Notes under the pieces: model-generated
What the model saw: the letters and a program-made list of their open reading frames with translations, nothing else
Told to the model about the DNA's origin: nothing
The model's database searches: none
Position numbers and translations under genes: made by a program
NCBI GenBank assembly: GCA_000237975.1
Contig: CP003179.1
Coordinates: 2,820,270 to 2,884,269, forward strand
Length of the DNA: 64,000 nt
Direction of reading: 5' to 3'
Origin: Sulfobacillus acidophilus DSM 10332
GTDB taxonomy: Bacteria > Bacillota > Sulfobacillia > Sulfobacillales > Sulfobacillaceae
Shown here: piece after piece, positions 56,343 to 64,000 of the stretch
How the letters are laid out: each line of letters begins with the position of its first letter
How positions within the stretch are numbered: the stretch's first letter is position 1

Positions 56343-58139
56343 CTATCCCTCCTTTCGATCCGTTAAATCGGGTTGGTATCCTCGTGACCGGACACCAACC
56401 GGTCGCGAACGATACGAACTAATACGTGATTGCAGTTGGCGTATCTCCGCCCATAGTTCCGGGGTATCGATCCCCTGCCGAACCATCTCTTTCAACGATT
56501 GCCACCGCGCCTGATCCCGCCGGGCAATCATTGCCGCAATCAAATCTTTTAGCGCGGCCGTTCCCGCTTCCGGCACCGGACTTTCCCGTACCGCACTAAT
56601 CAGAGAGCTCACCGAACCCTGATGAAACGCGTCGGGCCACTGACCGGGATCATCCAGTATTCCCCTTTCGATAGCATCCAGCACGATAGCCACAGACTCG
56701 TGCGATGCCCATTCGGGTAATAACCGCCGGATACTTCCCACCTCTTCCGGATGCGTCCTCAGTGCCGCCAATAGCCGCACCTCTAACGGAGGCAATCGGC
56801 GGGGCAACGGCACTGCCACCTCCATATTATGCCTATTTTTTCCGTTTGTATGCTGGAGGCCTTGCGATTGCCGCAAACTTTGTGATAGGATTCTAGGATC
56901 CACGTGAAGCGTCTGTGCCAACTCTTCCAAGTAGGCGGCTTTCTCCACCGGATCTCCCACCGCTTGCCACAAAGGACGCACCTGATCCACGATTTCGGCT
57001 TTACCCTGGGAGGTCATCGCCTGGGGCGCTTTCATCCAGCGTTTCACCACCGCCGTAATAAACGGCTCTTTGTGTTCCACTTGGGCGCGTAAGGCCTCTG
57101 ATCCCTGGCGCTCCAACAGTTCCGCCGGATCTTTGACGCCGTCCAACGAGACCAACCGCACTCGTAACCCCGCTTCCGCCAACCCTAAAAATGCGCGCCG
57201 TGCGGCGTCTTGCCCGGCGGCATCCTGGTCCAGCAACAAGTCGGCTTGTTTGGCCCAGCGAGCCAACCACCGCGCATGATGTCCGCTCAGTGCGGTGCCC
57301 AACGTCGCGACGGTTTGTGTCAATCCCGCCTGGTGACACGCCAACACATCAAAGTACCCTTCCACGATGAGCGGGGGAATCCCTTGACGCCACCGGGCTC
57401 GTGCCCGGTGTGCACCATACAACACCGTCTGTTTATGAAAGAGCGGTGTTTCCGGCGAATTCAGGTACTTCGGTTCTTGCTGCGGATCAAGGGCCCGTCC
57501 GCCAAATCCCACCAATCGCCCTTCGTCATCCCGAATCGGAAACATGAGCCGTCCGCGCCAACGATCATAAACGCCCTGACCGCTTTGCCGCGGCACCACC
57601 ACGCCCGCCGCCACCATGTCCTCCGTACGCGCCCCCAACCGGGTCAAGTAAGCGGTTAACCCTTGCCATTGATCGGGCGCGTACCCGAGTTCAAATGCCT
57701 CGACCAGATCGCCGACGATGCCCCGCCCGGTCAGGTAGGGCCCCACCCGTTCTTGATGATCATGAAAGGCTTGGCGGAAATAGCGCAATGTCCAGTCCAA
57801 AATTTGGCGCAACCGCCGATGCGGATCGGTGGCACCAGGCGTGTCCGGGATCGCCACCCCCGCTTCTTCGGCCAGCTGCGAGACGACCTCGCGAAATCCC
57901 CGGCCCTCTTTTAACATTAAAAAGGTAAAAACCGTTCCTCCTTGGTGACAACCGAAACAGTAAAACAGTTGCTGTTCGGGATCCACACTAAACGAAGGCG
58001 TTTTTTCCGCATGGAAAGGGCAAAGGCCCCACCAATGCCGCCCTCGCCGCTTCAACGGCACATACCGGTTAATCACGTCAACAATGTCAACTGCGCGGCG
58101 TACCGTATCCACCCAGGCATCACGATTTTCCGTGGGCAT
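56343..58139 (-). CDS. dnaG: DNA primase
   Basis: Makes RNA primers at the replication fork. The 598-residue protein has the CHC2 zinc finger ([21 protein letters not shown]), a TOPRIM domain with VEGYFDVLA and [11 protein letters not shown], and a C-terminal helicase-binding region. ATG at 58139 follows GGGAG; the frame is open to 58166. It is first in an operon with rpoD. Confidence 0.96.
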   Translation of the reverse strand: MPTENRDAWVDTVRRAVDIVDVINRYVPLKRRGRHWWGLCPFHAEKTPSFSVDPEQQLFYCFGCHQGGTVFTFLMLKEGRGFREVVSQLAEEAGVAIPDTPGATDPHRRLRQILDWTLRYFRQAFHDHQERVGPYLTGRGIVGDLVEAFELGYAPDQWQGLTAYLTRLGARTEDMVAAGVVVPRQSGQGVYDRWRGRLMFPIRDDEGRLVGFGGRALDPQQEPKYLNSPETPLFHKQTVLYGAHRARARWRQGIPPLIVEGYFDVLACHQAGLTQTVATLGTALSGHHARWLARWAKQADLLLDQDAAGQDAARRAFLGLAEAGLRVRLVSLDGVKDPAELLERQGSEALRAQVEHKEPFITAVVKRWMKAPQAMTSQGKAEIVDQVRPLWQAVGDPVEKAAYLEELAQTLHVDPRILSQSLRQSQGLQHTNGKNRHNMEVAVPLPRRLPPLEVRLLAALRTHPEEVGSIRRLLPEWASHESVAIVLDAIERGILDDPGQWPDAFHQGSVSSLISAVRESPVPEAGTAALKDLIAAMIARRDQARWQSLKEMVRQGIDTPELWAEIRQLQSRISSYRSRPVGVRSRGYQPDLTDRKEG

Positions 58140-58304
58140 AGGGATCACTCCCGTCGTACCGATCAAAATTCGTCACAAATCCCAAATCTCCTGCTAGCTC
58201 GTCCCACTTCCGGGAAAGAAAGTCTGACGTCTTGTCTTCTCGGCACCTCGATAACGCATACGGTATAACCAATCTAACACTTGCTTATGATCGGTGGATA
58301 AAAA

Positions 58305-58332
58305 CCCTCGTGAGACATAAATCCCACGAGGG
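58305..58332 (-). terminator. Terminator after ppdK
   Basis: CCCTCGTG and CACGAGGG form an 8-bp stem with a 12-base loop; on the minus strand TTTTTATCC follows. A second hairpin (CGGTTTT/AAAACCG, 58337-58355) lies directly after the ppdK stop. Confidence 0.8.
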
Positions 58333-58355
58333 CAAACGGTTTTTCCCGAAAACCG

Positions 58356-60992
58356 CTAGCTTTGATGACGCAGCGCGGCCTGAGCGGCGGCCAAACGGGC
58401 TACGGGAACCCGAAACGGGGAACAACTGACGTAGTTTAATCCGGCCAGATGACAAAATTCAATCGACGACGGATCTCCCCCATGTTCTCCACAAATCCCT
58501 AACACGAGGTCCGGACGCGTCGCGCGACCTTCTTCGACAGCCCACCGGATAAGCCGCCCCACCCCGTCACGATCCAACACCATAAAGGGGTTTTCGGTGA
58601 GAATCTTTTCGGCCAAATAGGTCGGTAAAAACTTCCCTTCCGCATCATCCCGGCTGTACCCGAACGTGGTTTGCGTGAGGTCATTGGTGCCAAAAGAGAA
58701 GAACTCCGCGTCTTCCGCAATCTGCCCGGCCAATAGGGCGGCCCGCGGGACTTCAATCATGGTTCCGATTTTATACGGCAGGGCGATCCGCCGTTCCTGA
58801 CTGACCTTTTGGTTGACCTCCGCCACCAATGCCTTCATTTTGGCCAACTCGGCCCGGGTACCGACTAAGGGAATCATCACTTCAACGTGGGGATGATAGC
58901 CTTCTTGCAATAAGCGGGCTTGCGCCTGAAAAATGGCCCGCGCTTGCATCGCGTAAATTTCCGGATAGACAATGCCCAAGCGGACCCCCCGGAATCCGAG
59001 CATCGGGTTAAATTCGAACAGCGTGCGAGTGCGCCGCAAAACCGCTTCCAAGCGGGTGATGTCGGCCCAATCCTGACGATCGCGGGCCGCGGCCAACGCT
59101 TTTTCCGTGTCGTCGATGTCCGGCAAAAATTCGTGCAAGGGCGGATCTAACAGCCGAATCGTCACCGAATAGCCGTCCATCGCCTTTAAGATGCCATAAA
59201 AGTCATTTTCTTGCATGGGCAATAGCTGAGCCAGCGCTTTTTCCCGATCCTCCAGCGTTTCGGCCAAAATCATCGCCTGCATCGCCGGTAGTCGGTCCTG
59301 TCCCATAAACATATGCTCGGTCCGGCAGAGGCCAATCCCGGTTGCCCCGAACTCGCGCGCCTTGGCGGCGTCTTCCGGGGTATCGGCGTTGGCTTCTACC
59401 GCTAACCGGCGAAATTCGTCCGCCCACGCCAGGAGTTCGGTGAATTCAGGCGACAAGGCGGGCTCCACGGTGGGAACAAGCCCTAACATGACTCGTCCGG
59501 TCCCCCCGTCGATGGTGATCACCGTGTCCTTTTGAACTTGCTCGTCACCCACTTGGAAATACTCGCCTTCGAGAGAGATTTTAACCGCTTCGCACCCGGT
59601 GACAGCGGGTTTACCCATACCGCGGGCCACAATCGCCGCATGCGAGGTCATCCCGCCCCGGCTGGTGAGGACCCCTTGGGCGGCCACAATCCCGTGAATA
59701 TCGTCCGGGGTGGTCTCCGGCCGCACCAAAATCACCGCTTCTCCCGCGTTACCACGCACCTCGGCTTCGTCGGCAGAAAACACCACTTTGCCGGAGGCGG
59801 CACCCGGCGAAGCCGGTAAGCCCTGGGCCAACACCGTAAGCGAGGCATTGGGATCCACCTGACGATATAAGAGGCGTTGCACTTGCTCGGCATCCATTCG
59901 CAAAAGAGCGTCCTCTTTGCTGATAACCCCTTCATGAACCATATCTACCGCAATTTTCACGGCTGCCCGGGCAGTCCGTTTACCGCTCCGGGTTTGCAAA
60001 ATATAAAGCGTGGTATCTTCCACGGTAAACTCGATATCTTGCATATCGCGATAGTGCGATTCCAGTAGCTGACAAACATCCGTCAGCTGCCGGTAAGTCT
60101 GGGGCATCTCCCGGGCCATTTCTTGAATCGGTTTGGGCGTCCGAATACCCGCCACGACGTCTTCTCCCTGAGCGTTGGTAAGATATTCGCCGTACATCCC
60201 CGGCTCCCCGGTGTTGGGATTGCGGGTAAACAACACCCCGGTCGCCGAAGTATCGCCCATGTTGCCGAACACCATCGACTGCACGTTTACGGCGGTCCCG
60301 AGGTCCTCGGAAATTTTATTCAGCCGACGGTAGACGACCGCGCGGGGATTTTTCCAGGAATCAAAGACCGCGACAATCGCCAGCGTCAATTGCTCTTTGG
60401 CATCGTCCGGAAAAGGCTTGCCGGTTTCGTTGACCACCAGCTCCTTATATTGCCGGATAAGCTCGGTCAAGTGCTCTTCTGTCAGCTGGGTGTCTTCGTG
60501 AATGTTGTGCGCCTGTTTCAACCGGTCCAAAAGATGCTCAAAACGAGAATGTTCCATGTGGAGCACCACATTGCCGAACATCTGGATAAAGCGACGGTAC
60601 GAGTCTAAGGCAAAGCGGCGATTTTGGGTTAGACGCGCCAAGCCTTCCGTGGTCTCGGGATTTAGCCCCAGGTTAAGCACCGTATCCATCATACCCGGCA
60701 TGGAAATCGGAGCCCCCGACCGCACCGACACCAATAAGGGGCGCTCCGGATCCCCGAGTTTTTTACCTAACTTGGCTTCCAACTGGGCCAACTTGTCCCA
60801 GACCTGCTCCATTAATCCGTCGGGCAAACGGCCGAGCGATTGATATGCGTTACAGGCTTCGGTGGTGATGGTGAAGCCTGGCGGCACCGGCAGTCCGATT
60901 TTGCTCATCTCGGCCAACCCGGCGCCTTTTCCTCCCAACAATTGACGATTTTGACCGTCGCCTTCCTCAAAGGCGTAGACGTAACGGGTCAT
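58356..60992 (-). CDS. ppdK: Pyruvate, phosphate dikinase
   Basis: Interconverts pyruvate + ATP + phosphate and PEP + AMP + pyrophosphate. The 878-residue protein has the ATP-grasp N-terminal domain (LLGGKGAGLAEM), the phosphohistidine motif GGMTSHAAIVARGMGKPAVTG (split over residues about 450-470) and the C-terminal TIM barrel (GIGLCRTEHMF, GTNDLTQTTFGYSRDD). It overlaps its regulator gene by 4 bases. It would supply PEP for PEPC and gluconeogenesis from pyruvate. Confidence 0.96.
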   Translation of the reverse strand: MTRYVYAFEEGDGQNRQLLGGKGAGLAEMSKIGLPVPPGFTITTEACNAYQSLGRLPDGLMEQVWDKLAQLEAKLGKKLGDPERPLLVSVRSGAPISMPGMMDTVLNLGLNPETTEGLARLTQNRRFALDSYRRFIQMFGNVVLHMEHSRFEHLLDRLKQAHNIHEDTQLTEEHLTELIRQYKELVVNETGKPFPDDAKEQLTLAIVAVFDSWKNPRAVVYRRLNKISEDLGTAVNVQSMVFGNMGDTSATGVLFTRNPNTGEPGMYGEYLTNAQGEDVVAGIRTPKPIQEMAREMPQTYRQLTDVCQLLESHYRDMQDIEFTVEDTTLYILQTRSGKRTARAAVKIAVDMVHEGVISKEDALLRMDAEQVQRLLYRQVDPNASLTVLAQGLPASPGAASGKVVFSADEAEVRGNAGEAVILVRPETTPDDIHGIVAAQGVLTSRGGMTSHAAIVARGMGKPAVTGCEAVKISLEGEYFQVGDEQVQKDTVITIDGGTGRVMLGLVPTVEPALSPEFTELLAWADEFRRLAVEANADTPEDAAKAREFGATGIGLCRTEHMFMGQDRLPAMQAMILAETLEDREKALAQLLPMQENDFYGILKAMDGYSVTIRLLDPPLHEFLPDIDDTEKALAAARDRQDWADITRLEAVLRRTRTLFEFNPMLGFRGVRLGIVYPEIYAMQARAIFQAQARLLQEGYHPHVEVMIPLVGTRAELAKMKALVAEVNQKVSQERRIALPYKIGTMIEVPRAALLAGQIAEDAEFFSFGTNDLTQTTFGYSRDDAEGKFLPTYLAEKILTENPFMVLDRDGVGRLIRWAVEEGRATRPDLVLGICGEHGGDPSSIEFCHLAGLNYVSCSPFRVPVARLAAAQAALRHQS

Positions 60993-61807
60993 GAACCTAT
61001 GGCCTCCTTTTGACGTATTTCCAGTACGCGGGTGGCCGTCTCCTCGACGGCGTGATTGCTGACATCAATCACGGGACATTTAAGCCGGTTGAAAATTTCC
61101 CAGGCATAATCCAGTTCCACCATGATGCGCTCCATCGTCGCATATTGCGCCGACGTGCCTAATCCTAGGCTTTTCAGCCGTTGCCGCCGAATCGACATTA
61201 AGAGCTCAGGATCAATCATCAGTCCAATGGCCTTTAATCGGCCTTCCGTAAACACCTCGCTGGGCACCGGAATCTCTGGCACCAACGGCACATTGGCCAC
61301 CTTCAGCCGATGATTGGCCAAGTACAGGCTGAGAGGGGTTTTGCTGGTCCGAGACACCCCTAACAGTACGACATCGGCCTCCCGAATCCCTTTCGGATCC
61401 TTACCGTCGTCGTATTTCACGGCAAATTCCACCGCTTCGACCCGGGCAAAATATTCTTGATCCAAACGGTGACTGAGGCCGGGAACCAATAACGGCGGCA
61501 TCGCCAAGACTTGTTGAAACGCGTTTAACACAGGACCCATCACGTCGACGTGGGCAATCCCCCGGGCCGTCGCGACCTCTGCCAAATACTCCCGTAGTTC
61601 GGGTCGAACCAAAGTATAGACAATGACCGACGAACCGGCTGCCGCCCGGTTGAGCACGCGGTCAATGCCTTCCCGGTTGGCCACGTAGGGGACGCGTTCA
61701 ATCTTGATATCCCCGTTCTCAAATTGGATCGCCGCCCCGTGTGCCACCCGTTCCGCCGTTTCTCCCAAAGAATCGGACACAATGTAGACCCGTGTTTCCC
61801 GTCCCAT
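60989..61807 (-). CDS. PPDK regulatory protein (bifunctional kinase/pyrophosphorylase, DUF299)
   Basis: Switches PPDK off and on by phosphorylating and dephosphorylating its active-site region (ADP-dependent kinase and phosphate-dependent pyrophosphorylase). The 272-residue protein has YIVSDSLGETAERV near the start and a P-loop-like LLGVSRTSKTPLSLYLAN. The 4-base overlap with ppdK fits a dedicated regulator of that enzyme rather than of PEP synthase. Confidence 0.93.
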   Translation of the reverse strand: MGRETRVYIVSDSLGETAERVAHGAAIQFENGDIKIERVPYVANREGIDRVLNRAAAGSSVIVYTLVRPELREYLAEVATARGIAHVDVMGPVLNAFQQVLAMPPLLVPGLSHRLDQEYFARVEAVEFAVKYDDGKDPKGIREADVVLLGVSRTSKTPLSLYLANHRLKVANVPLVPEIPVPSEVFTEGRLKAIGLMIDPELLMSIRRQRLKSLGLGTSAQYATMERIMVELDYAWEIFNRLKCPVIDVSNHAVEETATRVLEIRQKEAIGS

Positions 61808-61835
61808 GATGGTCCCCCTTCACTTGTGGGCGTTT

Positions 61836-63875
61836 TTAGCCTAACTCTTCCCAAGCAAAATAGCGGCCATAGGCCTGTTGCCCCCGTGCCAAGAGCGCCA
61901 AGCGGTTTTGACGAATCTTAGGGTCCGGATCCATGACCAGGATCTCGTCAAAAAAGGTTTGAATCAACGGCACCGACGCTTTGACCCGGGCCCACCAGAG
62001 GTCGCGATCCTTGCCGTCTACCGCCGCAATCAAGCGAAACTGATCGTCCAGTTGGCGCTCGAGGTCTAAGGCCTCCGCACGTAGGGTCACCGCCGGATCA
62101 CCGGCTTCGCCGACTCGGCGCATCCGTTTATAGGCCGCCGCCACCGTCTCAAATGCCGGATCGGCGGTCAGTTCGGCGAGCCACGCCAAAGTCGTCCGAA
62201 GATCGCTCCATACCACCCCTGGCCGACCGAGCACGGCCCGCATCCACACCGTCGGATAACGGGTATCCAAATAGGTTTCCACACGTAGCACCACTAGCCG
62301 ATAGACATCGTGGGCAACCTCCGGCGGCACCTCCAAAATCTCTGCCGCCTGCCGAATCACCTCATCTAACGGCCATTCGGCTAAGACGTCGGTCTCCAAC
62401 GCCAATCGGGCGACCGCTAAAGCCGCCCGGCGAAGTCCGAAGGGATCTTCCGATCCGGTGGGCCGGATGTTGTGCCAAAACGCCATCAAGAGCGTATCCA
62501 GCCGGTCCAAAAGCCCCAGAACTTGCCCTAATGCTCCTGTCGGCAATTGGTCGTCCGCCGATTGGGGCCGGTATTGATCCCGAATCGCCGCCGCCACGGC
62601 CGGCGATTCCCCGTCCAACTCCGCATAGAGGCCGCCCATGACGCCTTGCAGTTCCGGAAATTCCTGGACCACATGAGTCAAGAGGTCGCATTTATATAGT
62701 CTGACGGCCCGTTCGAATTCCGTCTCGGCCACCCCTCGGGGGCGAAAGACGGCGGCAAGGCCCTGAAACAACCGACGGACGCGATCGACTTTATCCTGGT
62801 ACGTCCCCAACTCTTGGTGAAAAATCATGTGGGCTAGGCCCGGGGCATAGGCTTCCAACGGCTTTTGCCGATCCGTGCGGTAAAAGTACTCGGCATCCGC
62901 CAATCGGGCCCGCAACACTTTTTCGTTCCCACGGCGCACTAACGCCAAGTCCTCCCCAATCCCGTTACGAACGGCCAAAAAAGCCGGAAGCAAACGGCCC
63001 GTGGAATCGACCAACGGAAAATATCGCTGGTGCGTGCGCATGGACGTCATCAATACCACGTCCGGCACCGCTAAAAAGGCCGAATCAAAATGGCCGATAA
63101 ACGGGGTGGGCCATTCCACCAAATGGGTCACTTCGCGGAGAAGGTCCTCGTCCCATAGCACCTGCCCGCCCGATTCTGCGGCTAAAACATCCCCGGTTTC
63201 CCGAATACGGCGTTGGCGTTCCGTTGCCGACAGGATGACCCGTCCCCGGTCAATCGCCTGAAAATACCCGTCCACCGACGACACGGCCAAGGCTTCGGGA
63301 GCGTCGGTGCGATTGCCGTAAGTCACTCCCCCGGAGGAGACCCCCAACACCGTGACATCCAATAACTGCCCGTCGACGAGTAAAATCACCCAGCGCACGG
63401 GTCGGACAAACCGGTAATCCGAGGCATCCCAGCGCATGCTCCGCGGCAGGGGAATGCCGGCAAAGGCTTGACTGACGACCTCCGGTAACGTAGCTTCCAA
63501 TGACGCTTGCGGCTGGTCTATCACCGCCACCAGATAGGCTTTCTCCCCGACGCCTTCCCGTTCGAGGGATTCCGGCGGCAACCCCACCCGCCGACAAAAT
63601 CCCAAGAGTGCCGGTGTCGGTTGTCCGTCCCGGTAGGCGTGGGCCACGGAGGGACCTTTCACCCGTTCTTGAAACGGCCATTGCCGAGCGGAAGCCCATC
63701 CTTCGGCCACAAATCGGCGGGGTGTACTGCTGACATGTAATCCCTCGACCGCCAGCCGCGCTTGCTGAAACGCCGATTGGAGCGCCTCACGCCAGGCCTC
63801 CGTCAATGGGTCAAGATATAGGCTAGGGATTTCCTCAACGCCGATTTCCGCGACAAACCGTCGCTGTTCAGACAT
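61836..63875 (-). CDS. glyS: Glycyl-tRNA synthetase beta subunit
   Basis: Charges tRNA-Gly together with the alpha subunit (alpha2beta2 enzyme). The 679-residue protein begins with the family motif [14 protein letters not shown] and contains [20 protein letters not shown] and DKVDRV with a C-terminal DALR-like anticodon-binding part. Its ATG overlaps the stop of glyQ by 8 bases. Confidence 0.95.
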   Translation of the reverse strand: MSEQRRFVAEIGVEEIPSLYLDPLTEAWREALQSAFQQARLAVEGLHVSSTPRRFVAEGWASARQWPFQERVKGPSVAHAYRDGQPTPALLGFCRRVGLPPESLEREGVGEKAYLVAVIDQPQASLEATLPEVVSQAFAGIPLPRSMRWDASDYRFVRPVRWVILLVDGQLLDVTVLGVSSGGVTYGNRTDAPEALAVSSVDGYFQAIDRGRVILSATERQRRIRETGDVLAAESGGQVLWDEDLLREVTHLVEWPTPFIGHFDSAFLAVPDVVLMTSMRTHQRYFPLVDSTGRLLPAFLAVRNGIGEDLALVRRGNEKVLRARLADAEYFYRTDRQKPLEAYAPGLAHMIFHQELGTYQDKVDRVRRLFQGLAAVFRPRGVAETEFERAVRLYKCDLLTHVVQEFPELQGVMGGLYAELDGESPAVAAAIRDQYRPQSADDQLPTGALGQVLGLLDRLDTLLMAFWHNIRPTGSEDPFGLRRAALAVARLALETDVLAEWPLDEVIRQAAEILEVPPEVAHDVYRLVVLRVETYLDTRYPTVWMRAVLGRPGVVWSDLRTTLAWLAELTADPAFETVAAAYKRMRRVGEAGDPAVTLRAEALDLERQLDDQFRLIAAVDGKDRDLWWARVKASVPLIQTFFDEILVMDPDPKIRQNRLALLARGQQAYGRYFAWEELG

Positions 63876-64000
63876 CGGGCTCCCCCCTTTTGAGATATTG
63901 CGTCGCCGCTTGACGCGCCAATTTGCGCAAACGGGCCAAATAGGCCTGCCGTTCCGTCACGGCAATGGCTCCCCGCGCATCCAACGTGTTAAACACGTGA
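63868..64000 (-). CDS. glyQ: Glycyl-tRNA synthetase alpha subunit, C-terminal end only
   Basis: Only the last 43 codons are in the window: [20 protein letters not shown], then a basic tail ending in KRGEPDV. The motif [15 protein letters not shown] is typical of the alpha subunit. Order glyQ-glyS with coupled translation is the usual bacterial arrangement; a T-box leader may lie beyond the right edge. Confidence 0.93.
   Translation of the reverse strand, partial: HVFNTLDARGAIAVTERQAYLARLRKLARQAATQYLKRGEPDV

Overview
The window looks like chromosome of an acidophilic, sulfur- and iron-oxidising Firmicute of the Sulfobacillus type (inference from gene content, not a database match). Reasons: a complete red-type Calvin cycle operon, purine-rich Shine-Dalgarno sites before nearly every gene, frequent GTG/TTG starts, a Firmicute-like glpX-rho pair and rpoD/dnaG neighbourhood, a UDP-sulfoquinovose synthase, and sulfur-oxidation-associated lipoate and cytochrome genes. 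I see no rRNA, tRNA, CRISPR array or insertion sequence.

Layout. 1-10.5 kb: PEP carboxylase (cut by the left edge, minus strand) diverges from the carbon-fixation run fba-prk-rpe-cbbL-cbbS-cbbX, terminator, gap-tkt. The 451-bp divergent gap holds repeats and palindromes that could be the control region. 10.5-22.9 kb: acetyltransferase/two-component operon, rho and glpX, an orphan receiver, HtrA protease, a second acetyltransferase, a cupin protein, an NCS1 permease and a phosphohexomutase. 23.1-27.7 kb: a five-gene lipoate operon (two lipoate-ligase-like proteins, a GcvH-like lipoate-binding protein and two radical SAM proteins) matching the LipS1/LipS2-sLpl(AB) lipoate assembly route linked to sulfur oxidation through the sHdr complex. 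27.7-29.9 kb: a VirD4/TraG-like ATPase with a replication-relaxation-like protein, the only plasmid-like material. 30-38.6 kb: minC, a six-gene minus-strand operon (acetyltransferase, PIG-V-like mannosyltransferase, polyprenyl-phosphate glycosyltransferase, GtrA, ThrE-type exporter halves), then a small cytochrome c and a beta-propeller/cytochrome c fusion with a thiosulfate-dehydrogenase-like haem domain.

38.8-53 kb: Fe-S biogenesis (MIP18-type protein and Mrp ATPase), sulfolipid synthesis, two D,D-carboxypeptidases, assimilatory sulfate reduction (APS reductase, ATP sulfurylase), transporters, moaA and folE. Two genes here are interrupted by an in-frame TGA exactly where a redox-active cysteine is expected: a peroxiredoxin (TGA at 41030) and a thioredoxin-fold protein with a UxxC motif (TGA at 47931). 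Each has a short hairpin downstream with the spacing of bacterial SECIS elements. I read both as selenoproteins; this is the most striking result of the window. 53-64 kb: asparagine synthase (probably starting at a rare AUU codon), sigma factor RpoD, DNA primase, pyruvate phosphate dikinase with its regulatory protein, and both glycyl-tRNA synthetase subunits (alpha cut by the right edge).

The genes combine autotrophic CO2 fixation (Calvin cycle, PEPC, PPDK), sulfur metabolism (lipoate-binding protein, cytochromes, sulfate assimilation, sulfolipid) and defence against oxidative stress.
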